DNA of 64,000 nt from Rhodobacterales bacterium (GTDB lineage: Bacteria > Pseudomonadota > Alphaproteobacteria > Rhodobacterales > Rhodobacteraceae). The stretch is from positions 124,001 to 188,000 of the forward strand of contig PDRY01000013.1 in the NCBI GenBank assembly GCA_002748265.1, written 5' to 3'. The notes under the pieces are model-generated. The model saw nothing but the letters and a program-made list of their open reading frames with translations, was not told the DNA's origin and made no database searches. Position 1 is the first letter of the stretch; every line of letters begins with the position of its first letter. Shown here piece by piece: positions 43,925 through 53,522 of this stretch. The position numbers and the translations under genes are program-made.

Positions 43925-45114
43925 AGCGTGACGCTCCATTGCATGATCGGGTAGGCGGATTTCCAACCCCGGCGCGGGCCTATGGCGCCCGCCTGCGCCA
44001 GTTCGATCCGCATCAGATCCCCGCCATGGGCCGCTTGGGCCTGCGCGAGCAGGGCCTCGCTCTCCAGTGTTACCGCATGGGCGATGAGCCGGGCGCCCGT
44101 GGCATGGGCGGTGAGGTGGTCCAGCAGGGCCTGAGAGAGCCCGCCACCGATGAAGATTGCATCCGGGCGGGGAAGGCCGCTCAGCGCCTCGGGCGCCGCG
44201 CCATGCACGACCGACAGCCGGTCCACGCCGAGCCGGTCGGCATTGGCGCGGATGCGCTCCGCCCGATCTTCGCGGGGCTCGATGGTGGTGGCCGAGAGGC
44301 TCGGGCCGGACATCAGCCATTCGATCCCGATGGAGCCCGAGCCGCCGCCGATGTCCCACAGATGCTCTCCGGGGCGCGGGGCGAGCGCCGACAGCGCAAG
44401 CGCGCGCACGGGGCGTTTCGTCATCTGGCCGTCGCTGTGGAACCAGTCATCCGCCCTCCCGCTGGCCAGCGTGAGCGCCGCACCGCCCTTTGGGGCGATG
44501 GCCACGACCAGCGGATGGGAAAAGCTGCGGCCTTGCAGCGCGTCGGCGCGGATGGTGGTGATCGCCTCGCGGGGGCCGCCAAGGGATTCAAGGATGTGCA
44601 GCATGCTGGCACCGAAGCCTTCACCCGTCAGATAGCTCGCCAGGGCGGTCACCGCCTCACCGTCGCGCAAGGTGACGATCAGCCGGACGCTGTCCGCCAG
44701 ATGCGGGCGCAGCCGGGGCAGAGGTGCTGCGTGAAGGCCAAGGCATGTGGTCTGCTCCAGCGGCCAGCCCAACCGGCTTGCCGCGAGCGAAAAGCAGGAC
44801 GGACCCGGCAGGGCGCTCCACTCGCCGGGCTCCAGATGGCGGGCCAGAACCGACCCGGCGCCGAACCAGAACGGATCGCCCGAGGCAAGCGCGACGGTGC
44901 GGGTGCCGCGATGCGACAGCAGGATGTCGATCCCCTCTGCAAAAGGCACAGGCCAGGCAACCCGGCGCGCGCCGGTCTCGGGGAGCAGCGCGAGATGGCG
45001 CGGCGGTCCCATGACGACCTCGGCCTCGTCCAAGGCCGTGCGCGCGGTGGGGGTCAGCCCGGCTATGCCGTCTTCGCCCACACCGATGATCGTGAGCCAG
45101 GCGCTATCCGTCAT
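43921..45114 (-). CDS. cobL: Precorrin-6Y C5,15-methyltransferase (decarboxylating), CobL
   Basis: The ATG at 45114 gives 397 residues, the normal length for the fused enzyme. The N-terminal half is a CbiE-like methylase (LTIIGVGEDGIAGLTPTAR; LASGDPFWFGAGSVLARHL) and the C-terminal half a CbiT-like methylase/decarboxylase with the SAM motif LWDIGGGSGSIGIEWLM near residue 255. It methylates C-5 and C-15 and decarboxylates the acetate chain. It diverges from cobK, leaving 92 bases for both promoters. Confidence 0.94.
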   Translation of the reverse strand: MTDSAWLTIIGVGEDGIAGLTPTARTALDEAEVVMGPPRHLALLPETGARRVAWPVPFAEGIDILLSHRGTRTVALASGDPFWFGAGSVLARHLEPGEWSALPGPSCFSLAASRLGWPLEQTTCLGLHAAPLPRLRPHLADSVRLIVTLRDGEAVTALASYLTGEGFGASMLHILESLGGPREAITTIRADALQGRSFSHPLVVAIAPKGGAALTLASGRADDWFHSDGQMTKRPVRALALSALAPRPGEHLWDIGGGSGSIGIEWLMSGPSLSATTIEPREDRAERIRANADRLGVDRLSVVHGAAPEALSGLPRPDAIFIGGGLSQALLDHLTAHATGARLIAHAVTLESEALLAQAQAAHGGDLMRIELAQAGAIGPRRGWKSAYPIMQWSVTL

Positions 45115-45206
45115 GACTGTCCTCCCGGCACAGGGCCTCTTGCAGTGCAGCGGTGGCCGGTCCATCCTTGGGCGCGGCATCCCTTACCTCATGCGGAGCT
45201 TTAAGC

Positions 45207-45956
45207 ATGGCCATCAACCCTTTGATATTGGGCGGAACAACAGAGGCGACCGCCCTGTGCGATCTGCTTCATTCCGAAGGGATCAAGGGCACCTTGTCCT
45301 ATGCGGGCCGCGTGGCGCGCCCGGCGCGGCAGGCGCTGCCGGTGCGGGTTGGCGGCTTTGGTGGCGCTCCGGGGCTGGCGGCCTATCTGCGCGCCGCAGC
45401 GATCACCCATGTGATCGACGCCACCCACCCGTTCGCCGCCCAGATGAGCCGCAACGCTGTGGAGGCCTGCGCCCAGAGCAACGTGCCGCTGGTCGCGCTG
45501 ACCCGCCCGCCCTGGGCGGAGCAGGACGGGGATCGCTGGACGCATGTGCCCGATATCGCGGGGGCGGTGGAGGCCCTGTCCGGCCCCGCGCAGCGCGTCC
45601 TGCTGGCCGTGGGGCGGATGCACCTGGCGCAGTTCGCCGTGCAGCCGCAGCATCACTATCTGCTGCGTCTGGTCGATGCGCCGGACACGCCGCCGCCGCT
45701 GCCTCAGCACAGCATTGTCGTCGATCGCGGCCCCTTTACCGAAGCGGCCGACCGCGCCCTGATGGAGCAGCACGGCACGCATATCGTTGTGTCCAAGAAC
45801 GCGGGTGGCACCGGCGCCGTGGCCAAGATTGCAGCGGCGCGGGCGCTTGGCCTTCCTGTGCTGATGATCGACCGGCCCAGCCTGCCCGCACGAGAGGAGC
45901 TGCACGCCCCCCAAGAGGTGCTGGCCTGGCTTCATGACACCGACCGCGGGGTGTAG
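45207..45956 (+). CDS. cobK: Precorrin-6A reductase (CobK)
   Basis: The ATG at 45207 gives 249 residues beginning NPLILGGTTEATALCDLL, the NADPH-binding start of CobK/CbiJ. Other motifs are IDATHPFAAQMSRNA near residue 70 and VVSKNAGGTGAVAKIAAARALGLPVLMI near 195. It reduces precorrin-6A to precorrin-6B. It is the only cob biosynthetic gene on the plus strand apart from cobO, and its 3' end overlaps the convergent cobJ by 25 bases. Confidence 0.92.
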   Translation: MAINPLILGGTTEATALCDLLHSEGIKGTLSYAGRVARPARQALPVRVGGFGGAPGLAAYLRAAAITHVIDATHPFAAQMSRNAVEACAQSNVPLVALTRPPWAEQDGDRWTHVPDIAGAVEALSGPAQRVLLAVGRMHLAQFAVQPQHHYLLRLVDAPDTPPPLPQHSIVVDRGPFTEAADRALMEQHGTHIVVSKNAGGTGAVAKIAAARALGLPVLMIDRPSLPAREELHAPQEVLAWLHDTDRGV

Positions 45957-46681
45957 ACGATTGGCGGGCCGTCCCGCTCGATGATCCGCGTGTTGGAGGC
46001 GCCGACGATGACCATCGTGCGCATATCCGCCATCTCGGGTGTGCAGTCTGGCAAGGGCACGACGCGCAGCTCTTCCTCGGGCGTGGAGACCGCGCGAGCA
46101 AAGATCACGGGGCGCGCATCCTGGCATTCGGCCTTGAGCAGATCGAGCACCTTCGCGAACCCTTCGGGCCGCGATTTGGAGCGCGGGTTGTAAAAGGCCA
46201 TCGCGAAATCGGCCTCAACCGCCAGCCTTAGACGTTTCTCAATCAGATCAAAGGGTTTTAGGTTGTCGCTCAGGTTTATGGTGCAGAAATCATGGCCCAA
46301 GGGCGCCCCGGCGCGGGCGGCAGCGGCAAGCATCGCGGTGATGCCGGGCAGCACGCGGATGTCCAGGGCCCGCCATTCGGGCGGGCCGGCCTCGACCGCT
46401 TCGAAGACGGCCGATGCCATGGCGAACACTCCGGGATCGCCGGAGGACACGACGACCACGTCGCGGCCCTCCACCGCCATTTCAAGCGCGTGGCGGGAGC
46501 GATCCAGCTCCACGCGGTTGTCCGAAGGGTGCAGCGTCAGGCCCGGGCGCTCCGCCACGCGGGCGACATAGGGGATGTAGCCGACCACATCGGTGGCGCG
46601 ATTCAGGGTGTCGCGGACCTCGGGCGTGACAAGCGTATCGCTGCCGGGGCCCAGCCCGGCGATGGTCAGGGTTCCGGTCAT
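45932..46681 (-). CDS. cobJ: Precorrin-3B C17-methyltransferase (CobJ)
   Basis: The 249-residue tetrapyrrole methylase has LTIAGLGPGSDTLVTPEVRDTL at its start, DVVVVSSGDPGVFAMASAVFE and VLPGITAMLAAAARAGAPLGHDFC. CobJ methylates C-17 and causes ring contraction to precorrin-4. Its length is that of stand-alone CobJ, without fused CbiG or CbiH extensions. It is last in the riboswitch-led operon cobW-N-G-H-I-J and overlaps cobI by four bases. Confidence 0.93.
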   Translation of the reverse strand: MTGTLTIAGLGPGSDTLVTPEVRDTLNRATDVVGYIPYVARVAERPGLTLHPSDNRVELDRSRHALEMAVEGRDVVVVSSGDPGVFAMASAVFEAVEAGPPEWRALDIRVLPGITAMLAAAARAGAPLGHDFCTINLSDNLKPFDLIEKRLRLAVEADFAMAFYNPRSKSRPEGFAKVLDLLKAECQDARPVIFARAVSTPEEELRVVPLPDCTPEMADMRTMVIVGASNTRIIERDGPPIVYTPRSVS

Positions 46682-47400
46682 GGGCGCCTCCCGTGGCCAT
46701 GGACCAGCACGATGGAGAAATAGGGCACCGGCCCCTCGAGCTCGCGCAGGGGGCGGACGGTCTGTTCGGGCATGGCAGCGTATTCGACCAGCCAGGCGCT
46801 GTCGTATTTCCCGGCCCGGCGCAGGGCAGTGCGGACCTTGTCGATATTGCGCCCGATCTTCATCACGACCAAAGCGTCGGAGCGCTCCATATGGGTGGTC
46901 AGATCGTCCTCGGACAGGGTCGCCATCAGGACGCAGAGCACGTCATCGCCCCAGGTGATCGGCTGGCCGGAGGCCGTCCAGGCGGCGGACATGCCGGTGA
47001 TGGCGGGCACGACATTGACCGGGCAGCCTTCCAGCCGCGTGTAGAGATGCATGAACGAGCCGTAGAAAAACGGATCGCCCTCGCAGAGCACCACAACATC
47101 GTGCCCGTCCTTTGCCAGCTGGCGCAGATGGGCAGCGCAGTCGTCGTAGAACGGCGCGAGCGCCGCGTTATAGCCGGGATCGTTCACGGGGATTTCGGTG
47201 GTGACGGGGTATTCCATCGGAAATTCCACGGCGCCGTCGGGGATCAGCCCCTCGACGATGCGGCGGGCTTGCCCCTGCCGTCCGGGCTTTCGGAAATAGG
47301 CGACGTGGGTCGCTTTGCGCAGCAGCCGGTCGGCGCGCACGGTCATCAGGTCGGCGGCGCCGGGCCCAAGGCCCAGGCCGGTGATCGTGCCCGTGCTCAT
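46678..47400 (-). CDS. cobI: Precorrin-2 C20-methyltransferase (CobI)
   Basis: The ATG at 47400 overlaps the cobH stop and gives 240 residues starting STGTITGLGLGPGAADLMTVRA. VVVLCEGDPFFYGSFMHLYTRL and VVPAITGMSAAWTASGQPITWGDD are characteristic of CobI/CbiL. It makes precorrin-3A. Codons upstream of 47400 belong to the shadow of cobH. Confidence 0.94.
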   Translation of the reverse strand: MSTGTITGLGLGPGAADLMTVRADRLLRKATHVAYFRKPGRQGQARRIVEGLIPDGAVEFPMEYPVTTEIPVNDPGYNAALAPFYDDCAAHLRQLAKDGHDVVVLCEGDPFFYGSFMHLYTRLEGCPVNVVPAITGMSAAWTASGQPITWGDDVLCVLMATLSEDDLTTHMERSDALVVMKIGRNIDKVRTALRRAGKYDSAWLVEYAAMPEQTVRPLRELEGPVPYFSIVLVHGHGRRP

Positions 47401-48026
47401 TCCGCGCGGCTCGCGATGGCGTTGATCGCGGCCACGGTGATGGCGCTGCCCCCGAGGCGGCCTTCGACGATGCAGCAGGGGACGGGCTGGGCTTCCCACA
47501 GGGCGTCCTTGCTCTCCATAGCGCCGACGAAGCCCACTGGGCAGCCGATGATCGCCGCAGGGCGCGGGCAGGCCGGGTCTTCGAGCATATTGAGCAGATG
47601 GAACAGCGCCGTGGGGGCGTTGCCGATGGCGACCACAGCGCCCTCCAGATCGTCACGCCACAGTTCGAGCGCGGCGGCGGAGCGGGTGTTGGACATCTCT
47701 TTCGCCATATCGGGCACGCGCGGATCGTGCAGGGTGCAGATCACGCGGTTATCGGCGGGCAGGCGCGGGCGGGTCACGCCTTCGGAGACCATGCGCGCAT
47801 CGCACAGGATCGGAGCGCCCGACTGCAGCGCTGCGCGCGCGGCCACGGCAAAGCCGTCCGAGAAGCGGATATGCTGCTCTAGTCCGACCATCCCGGCGGC
47901 GTGGATCATGCGCACGGCGATCGGCTCTTCGTCGGGGGTGAAGCGGGCCAGATCGGCCTCCGCCCGGATGGTGGCAAAGGATTCCTTGTAGATCGCAGCG
48001 CCGTTGGTCTCGTAGGTGTAGGGCAT
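47397..48026 (-). CDS. cobH: Precorrin-8X methylmutase (CobH)
   Basis: The 209-residue protein contains the catalytic histidine in AVRMIHAAGMVGLEQHIRFS near residue 43, and ILCDARMVSEGVTRPRLPADN and IIGCPVGFVGAMESKDALW, all typical of CobH/CbiC. It moves a methyl group from C-11 to C-12 to give hydrogenobyrinic acid. It directly abuts cobG. Confidence 0.95.
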   Translation of the reverse strand: MPYTYETNGAAIYKESFATIRAEADLARFTPDEEPIAVRMIHAAGMVGLEQHIRFSDGFAVAARAALQSGAPILCDARMVSEGVTRPRLPADNRVICTLHDPRVPDMAKEMSNTRSAAALELWRDDLEGAVVAIGNAPTALFHLLNMLEDPACPRPAAIIGCPVGFVGAMESKDALWEAQPVPCCIVEGRLGGSAITVAAINAIASRAE

Positions 48027-49154
48027 TTACAGCTCTCCGGTCAGCAGGTCCTGGGCCGTCAGCCCGGTGCGGCTCGGCTCATCCCATGCGTGGCCGCCTT
48101 TCACAAGGTCGAAGCGCCCGTCCCGGCCGATCACGGTCAACGCGGCGGGGCGGGCACGGGCACAGCCTTTCTCGCAGCCGGACACGTGCAGATCGCCGCC
48201 AAGCTTCCGGGCAAGTGCCGTTGCCAGATCGCGGGTTTCGACCGAGGCCGACGGGCAGAAGGGGGCTCCGGGGCAGGCGTCTGTTGTCAGCAGCGGATCG
48301 CCCGGCTGGTCGATGAAGGGCGTGGGCAGGGGCGCCGCGCCCTCCAGCAGGAACAAGCGCCACGGTGTGACGCGAAGCGCCTGCGCGCCGCTGCGCTTGA
48401 TCGCATGATAGAGCGCCGCCGCATCGATCTGCCCGAACGGGGCGCCCAGCAGCAGGCCTTCGGACCGGGGGCCGGGGACAGCCTGCGCTGCCGCCGGAGC
48501 AGGTACGACGCTTTGCCATTCGGGCGGGAGCGCCTGATGCGCCACCAGCTTGTGCATGCGGCGGTGGTCGTCATCCATGCGGGCCGCGAACCACTGGGCC
48601 ATCTCGATCAGGGCGGGGATCGCGCCACTTTCACTCACCGGGCGCCCGCGCTCTGCGCCATCTGCGCGCAGGATCAGTCCGCCCTCAGTGTCCCGCTCCA
48701 GCCGGAAATCGGCGGGATCGTTGGCCAGATGCCGCGCTTCCTCCGTGTCCACGGCAAAGCCCACCTTGGGCGGCAGGGGGGGCAGGTCCGGCAGGGCGTC
48801 CAGCAGCGCGGTGGTCAGACCTTCGGTCAGCGCCCCGAGCTGCCAGAACGGTGCGGCGAGGATATTCCTGCGGCTCTCAAGCGCGGGGTCTGCGTCCAGA
48901 AGACCAAGCCCGGCAAGCGCGCGCAAAACCGTGTCATGGGCCTGAGGCGCCACGCCCCGGATCTGCAGATTGGCCCGGTTGGTCAGGTCCAGAAACCCGC
49001 TGCCATGAAGCTGCGCCAGAGTGCACAGCCCCGTGGCCTGCTGCGCCGTCAGCCGTGAGAGCCGGGGCCGCACCCGGACCACCAGCCCGTCGCCCGACAT
49101 CATCGGGCGATACGCACCGGGGCACCAACCTTTCACGCTTGGGGCAACGCTCAT
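48027..49154 (-). CDS. cobG: Precorrin-3B synthase (CobG)
   Basis: The ATG at 49154 overlaps the cobN stop and gives 375 residues. Two ferredoxin-nitrite/sulfite reductase-like half domains are present (SGDGLVVRVRPRLSRLTAQQ; FLDLTNRANLQIRG). The [4Fe-4S] cysteines are in DACPGAPFCPSAS and HVSGCEKGCAR near residues 285-335. CobG is the oxygen-dependent monooxygenase that marks the aerobic cobalamin route, so the organism uses oxygen for ring contraction. Confidence 0.92.
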   Translation of the reverse strand: MSVAPSVKGWCPGAYRPMMSGDGLVVRVRPRLSRLTAQQATGLCTLAQLHGSGFLDLTNRANLQIRGVAPQAHDTVLRALAGLGLLDADPALESRRNILAAPFWQLGALTEGLTTALLDALPDLPPLPPKVGFAVDTEEARHLANDPADFRLERDTEGGLILRADGAERGRPVSESGAIPALIEMAQWFAARMDDDHRRMHKLVAHQALPPEWQSVVPAPAAAQAVPGPRSEGLLLGAPFGQIDAAALYHAIKRSGAQALRVTPWRLFLLEGAAPLPTPFIDQPGDPLLTTDACPGAPFCPSASVETRDLATALARKLGGDLHVSGCEKGCARARPAALTVIGRDGRFDLVKGGHAWDEPSRTGLTAQDLLTGEL

Positions 49155-52100
49155 GATCCTACCTCCAGCTCCGCACGAATGGAGTTGCGCCGTGTGTCCC
49201 ACAGGCCCGAGCGCAAGAGCTCGGCAAAGCGGTCCCGCATGGCGGCGGCGGCCTCGGGATTGGCATCCTCGAGGAACGCAGCGACCTCAGGATCGCCCAG
49301 CGTCGCGTCATGGTAAAGATCGAACAGGTGCGGCGGAACGGCTCGGGCCAGATGGGCGAAGCTCGCCATGTGATCGAGCGTCGCCGCGATCTCTGCAGCG
49401 CCCCGGAACCCGTGGGGCTTCATCCCGTTGATCCAGCCGGGATTGGCCGCACGGGCCCGCACCACGCGAGCGATCTCTTCGGAGAGAGCCCTGGCCTTGG
49501 GCCGCGCGGGGTCGGTGTTGTCCAGGTGATAGAGCGCGGCGTTGCCGCCGGTGATGGCCTGCGCGGCGGCGAACCCGGCCTCATGGGCGGCATAATCGCT
49601 CGCCAGCAGCAGGTCGGTTTCCGGCAGATCCTGCAGGTGCACGAAGCTGTCCGCCTGAGCGACCCGCGCCTTCAGGCCAGCTGCGTCCTGCGCCACCTTG
49701 TCCCCGTCGAGCGCCCAGCTCGACGCGGCCAGCCAGGCTTCCCCGGCCTTTGCGCGCGCCTCATCGGTGTATTCCTCAAGCGCCGCGCCCATGCCCAGCC
49801 CGAAGCTGCCCGGCGCCGGGCCATAGACGCGCGCCAGATCCGCGCGCCCGGCATAGGGGTTCCAGTCGGGCGCCTCGTCCCGCGCGGCGAGCGCCCGCAC
49901 CGACTGCGCAAACAGCGCCGACAAGGTCGGGAACACGTCGCGAAACAGCCCCGAGACGCGCAAAGTCACGTCGATCCGGGGGCGGTCCAGTTCCGCGATG
50001 GGCAGCACCTCGATGCCGCTCACCCGCTCCGATCCCTTGTCCCAGACGGGCCGCACCCCCAGCAGGTGCAGCGCCATGGCGAATTCCTCCCCGGCGGTGC
50101 GCATGGTGGCGGAGCCCCAAAGATCCACGATCAGCCCGCGCGGCCAATCGCCTTCGTCTTGCAGATGGCGCCGGACCAGCTCTTCGGCCAGCGTCACGCC
50201 CTGCGCATAGGCCGCCCGGGTGGGCACCGCGCGCGGATCGGTGGTGTAGAGATTGCGCCCCGTGGGCAACACATCGCGCCGCCCCCGATAGGGCGATCCC
50301 GACGGCCCCGCCGCGATCCGCTTGCCATCGAGGGCGTCCAGCAGCCCCTGCCGCTCGGATTGAGCGTTGGCGGGCTCTCCGGCGCGGCCCCAGATATGGA
50401 GCCCCTCGCCGAACTGGCTTTGTTTCACGTCGCAGACGAAACGGTCGATCCGGGTGATCGCCTCGGCGGTGCAGGAGGCCCGCTCCAGCCCCAGATCGTC
50501 CTCCACGCCAAGCGCCTGCGCCTCCTCGCGGATGTCCGATTGCAGTCGGTCGCGGCGGCGCGGGTCCAGCCCGTCGGCGTTGGAAAACTCGTCCAGCAGA
50601 GCCTCCAGCCGGGCCAGCCTGTCGGGCGTGCCGCTCTCGCGCAGGGGGGGCGGGATGTGGCCGAGCGTCACCGCGCCAATGCGACGCTTGGCCTGGGCGG
50701 CCTCGCCCGGATCGTTGACGATGAACGGGTAGATCACCGGAAGATCGCCGGTCAGCGCCTCGGGCCAGCAGGCCCCGGACAAGGCGACGGATTTGCCCGG
50801 CAGCCACTCGAGAGTGCCATGGGCCCCGATATGGACAATCGCATCCGCGTGACGGCGCAGCCAAAGATAAAAGGCGACATAGCCGTGGCGCGGGACGCGG
50901 CTCAGATCGTGATAGTCGTCCTCCCGGTGCGCTACCGCGCCGCGCTCGGGCTGGAGCGCGATCAAAGCGGCCCCGGCCTCAACGGCGCGGAACCGAAACG
51001 CAGCGCCGTCGCAATCTGCATCCTCTTCGGGGGCGCCCCAGGCGGCGGAAAGATCGTCGCGCAGGCTTTGCGGCAGAGCCTCAAGCGCTGCGCGGTAGTC
51101 GTCCAGCGGCCAGCTCAGATCGCGGGCGCTTAGCGCCGTCGGTAGATCACCCGGCGCTTCAACCGCATACCCGGCGCCCTTCAGATCCCTGAGGATCGCC
51201 TGGGTCGACGCGAGCGCATCCAATCCCACCGCGTGCCCCATGTTCCAGTCCTTGCCCGGATAGGTCGACAAGACGAGCCCGACCCGCCGCGCCTCGGGCG
51301 CCGCATCGGCCAGTCGCAGCCAGCCTTCGACCCGCGCCACAGCGGAGCCGATCCGATCCGCCTCGGGCTGGTGCGCAAAACGCGCAAACTCCAGATCGGG
51401 ATCGCGCGGCCCCGGCTCCTTGAAGGACACCGCTCCGGCCATGATCCGCCCGTCCACCTCGGGAAGCACGACATGCATCGCCAGATCGGCGGGGGACAGG
51501 CCCCGCTCCGACTCGGCCCAGGCCGCACGGGTTGAGGTTGCAAGCGCCACCTGAAACACCGGCACACCGCCCGCATCCAGAGGCGACTCCCCGCCATCCC
51601 CCTTGCCCGAGAACGCCGTCGCATTGACGATGGCGTCCGGCGCATAGGCCGCCACCTGCCGCGCCAGCCAGCCCGCAGCGCTATGGGCCTTTAGCGAGGG
51701 CGCAAACAGCGCCTGCACCTGGTGGCCGCGCGCTTCAAACGCGCGGATCAGCCCGTCCACCGGCCCCAGATCCGCTGCCACCAGATAGGAGCGGTAGAAT
51801 ACGACCAGCACTTTCTTATTTGTCAAAATACCTCCGGGGGGAGCGCCGCAGGCGCGGGGGGCAGACAGCCCCCCTTCGCCGCTGCCCATCAGCGCCACGG
51901 CCGGGCAGATCACACCCTCATCCGGCGCATAGGCCCCCACCAAGGGCAATACCTTCGCGCCCGGAACGGGCCCGGCATAGAGCCCGGCGGCCAAAGCCAT
52001 CTGCGCCAGAGCCGCTTGCGCGGCCACCGTTCCGCCGGTGTCGCACAGATGAGCGAGCCGCCGCAGCGTCGATACTGGGAGTGTCGAGTGGTCATCCAGC

Positions 52101-52474
52101 CGCGTGTCCTCGCGCCCGTCGGCGGGCAGAACGGCCACAGCGATGCCTCTGGCCTCGGCCAGAGCCTTCACCTGCTGGAGCCCGTAGGCCCAGTAGGGCA
52201 CGCCGCCGATCAGGCGGATCAGGATACCCTTTGCGCCCTCAAGCGTCTGTTCGACATAGGTATCGACCGACAAAGGGTGTTTGAGCGCCGCGAGGTTGGC
52301 CAACCGCAGGCTCGGCATCCGCGCGCCGCCGCCACCGCGATGCCACGCTGCCGCGAAAGCGCCCAGGTCGCTGTCGGAAAAGGACAAAACCACCAGATCG
52401 GCCGGGTTCTGGCCCAGATCGGTCGGGGTTTCGGTCTCCTCTAACCCATGGCTTTCGCGGAAGATGACATGCAT
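49151..52474 (-). CDS. cobN: Aerobic cobaltochelatase subunit CobN
   Basis: The 1107-residue protein is the large chelatase subunit, which binds hydrogenobyrinic acid a,c-diamide and cobalt. The motif VHIGAHGTLEWLPGKSVALSG near residue 550 and LIVDLWGSATMRTAGEEFAMALHLLGVRP near 775-803 are CobN/BchH signatures. It is somewhat shorter than the 1275-residue Pseudomonas denitrificans enzyme but appears complete at both ends. The partner ATPase subunits cobS and cobT are not in the window. It lies ten bases after cobW. Confidence 0.95.
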   Translation of the reverse strand: MHVIFRESHGLEETETPTDLGQNPADLVVLSFSDSDLGAFAAAWHRGGGGARMPSLRLANLAALKHPLSVDTYVEQTLEGAKGILIRLIGGVPYWAYGLQQVKALAEARGIAVAVLPADGREDTRLDDHSTLPVSTLRRLAHLCDTGGTVAAQAALAQMALAAGLYAGPVPGAKVLPLVGAYAPDEGVICPAVALMGSGEGGLSAPRACGAPPGGILTNKKVLVVFYRSYLVAADLGPVDGLIRAFEARGHQVQALFAPSLKAHSAAGWLARQVAAYAPDAIVNATAFSGKGDGGESPLDAGGVPVFQVALATSTRAAWAESERGLSPADLAMHVVLPEVDGRIMAGAVSFKEPGPRDPDLEFARFAHQPEADRIGSAVARVEGWLRLADAAPEARRVGLVLSTYPGKDWNMGHAVGLDALASTQAILRDLKGAGYAVEAPGDLPTALSARDLSWPLDDYRAALEALPQSLRDDLSAAWGAPEEDADCDGAAFRFRAVEAGAALIALQPERGAVAHREDDYHDLSRVPRHGYVAFYLWLRRHADAIVHIGAHGTLEWLPGKSVALSGACWPEALTGDLPVIYPFIVNDPGEAAQAKRRIGAVTLGHIPPPLRESGTPDRLARLEALLDEFSNADGLDPRRRDRLQSDIREEAQALGVEDDLGLERASCTAEAITRIDRFVCDVKQSQFGEGLHIWGRAGEPANAQSERQGLLDALDGKRIAAGPSGSPYRGRRDVLPTGRNLYTTDPRAVPTRAAYAQGVTLAEELVRRHLQDEGDWPRGLIVDLWGSATMRTAGEEFAMALHLLGVRPVWDKGSERVSGIEVLPIAELDRPRIDVTLRVSGLFRDVFPTLSALFAQSVRALAARDEAPDWNPYAGRADLARVYGPAPGSFGLGMGAALEEYTDEARAKAGEAWLAASSWALDGDKVAQDAAGLKARVAQADSFVHLQDLPETDLLLASDYAAHEAGFAAAQAITGGNAALYHLDNTDPARPKARALSEEIARVVRARAANPGWINGMKPHGFRGAAEIAATLDHMASFAHLARAVPPHLFDLYHDATLGDPEVAAFLEDANPEAAAAMRDRFAELLRSGLWDTRRNSIRAELEVGS

Positions 52475-52484
52475 GGCGCGGGCC

Positions 52485-53522
52485 TTACGCCCCCAAAGCG
52501 GCGCGGATCACGGCCTCGTCGATATCGTCATGCTCGGCGATCACGACGAGCTTGCCCTGATGGTCTTCGCCGGGCTGCCAGGGGCGGTCATACTGGTGAC
52601 GCACGCGCGCGCCCACGGCCTGCACCAGAAGGCGCATCGGCTTGCCCGCGACGGCGGCATAGCCCTTGACCCGCAAGATATTGTGGTCATTCGCCAGCCC
52701 TTCGATGGCCTTCACCAGATCGGCGGGATCGGCCAGTTCGGGGATCGCCACGGCGATGCTTTCGAAATCGTCATGTTCGTGATCCGACCCATCGTCGTGA
52801 TGCGAGGGGCGCGCATCCATGTCGTCCTCGGCTGCGGCTTCCAGCCCGAGGATCACGCGCGGATCGACCACGCCTTCGGCCACCTCGACCACCGGAATGG
52901 CGCGGGGGGCCTCTGCCGCGATCACCGCGCGGGCTTTGGCCACGCCGTCGGGGCCAGCCAGATCGGGTTTGGTCAGCAGCACGATATCGGCGCAGGACAC
53001 CTGATCCTCGAACACCTCCGAGAGCGGCGTTTCGTGGTCGATGCTGTCATCGGCCTCGCGCTGCGCATCCACCCGTGCCACGTCGGGCGCGAAACGGCCC
53101 GCCGCCACGGCTTCGGCATCGGCCAGAGCGATCACGCCGTCCACGGTGATCTTGGAGCGGATATCGGGCCAGTCGAACGCCTTCAGGAGCGGCTTGGGCA
53201 GGGCCAGGCCGGAGGTTTCGATCAGGATGTGATCGGGCTTGGGATCAAGCGCCATCAGGGCTTCGATCGTGGGGATGAAATCATCGGCCACGGTGCAGCA
53301 GATGCAGCCATTGGCCAGTTCCATGATGTTTTCCGCCGGGCAATCGGGGATGGCGCAGGATTTCAGAATCTCGCCATCCACCCCGACATCGCCAAATTCG
53401 TTGACGACGACGGCCAGCCGCTTGCCGCCCGGGTTCTGCATCAGCTCGCGGATCAGGGTCGTCTTGCCCGAGCCCAGAAAGCCGGTGATGACGGTGACGG
53501 GAAGTTTGGACAGATCGGTCAT
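52485..53522 (-). CDS. cobW: CobW, GTP-dependent metallochaperone
   Basis: The 345-residue G3E GTPase has a P-loop GFLGSGKTTLIREL (residues 14-27), the metal-binding CxCC motif in ANGCICCTV (Cys 73, 75, 76), a guanine-specificity LLTKPDL and a His/Asp-rich insert (SHHDDGSDHEHDD) in the middle-to-late part. CobW delivers Co(II) to cobaltochelatase; its position directly before cobN under a cobalamin riboswitch strongly supports cobalt rather than zinc. It overlaps the DUF1636 gene by four bases. Confidence 0.94.
   Translation of the reverse strand: MTDLSKLPVTVITGFLGSGKTTLIRELMQNPGGKRLAVVVNEFGDVGVDGEILKSCAIPDCPAENIMELANGCICCTVADDFIPTIEALMALDPKPDHILIETSGLALPKPLLKAFDWPDIRSKITVDGVIALADAEAVAAGRFAPDVARVDAQREADDSIDHETPLSEVFEDQVSCADIVLLTKPDLAGPDGVAKARAVIAAEAPRAIPVVEVAEGVVDPRVILGLEAAAEDDMDARPSHHDDGSDHEHDDFESIAVAIPELADPADLVKAIEGLANDHNILRVKGYAAVAGKPMRLLVQAVGARVRHQYDRPWQPGEDHQGKLVVIAEHDDIDEAVIRAALGA

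Noticed and set aside
49310-51133. 607-codon open frame opposite cobN
   Set aside because: It is antisense to a complete, recognisable cobN, is Arg/Gly/Pro-rich without motifs, and is a usual by-product of high GC codon use.
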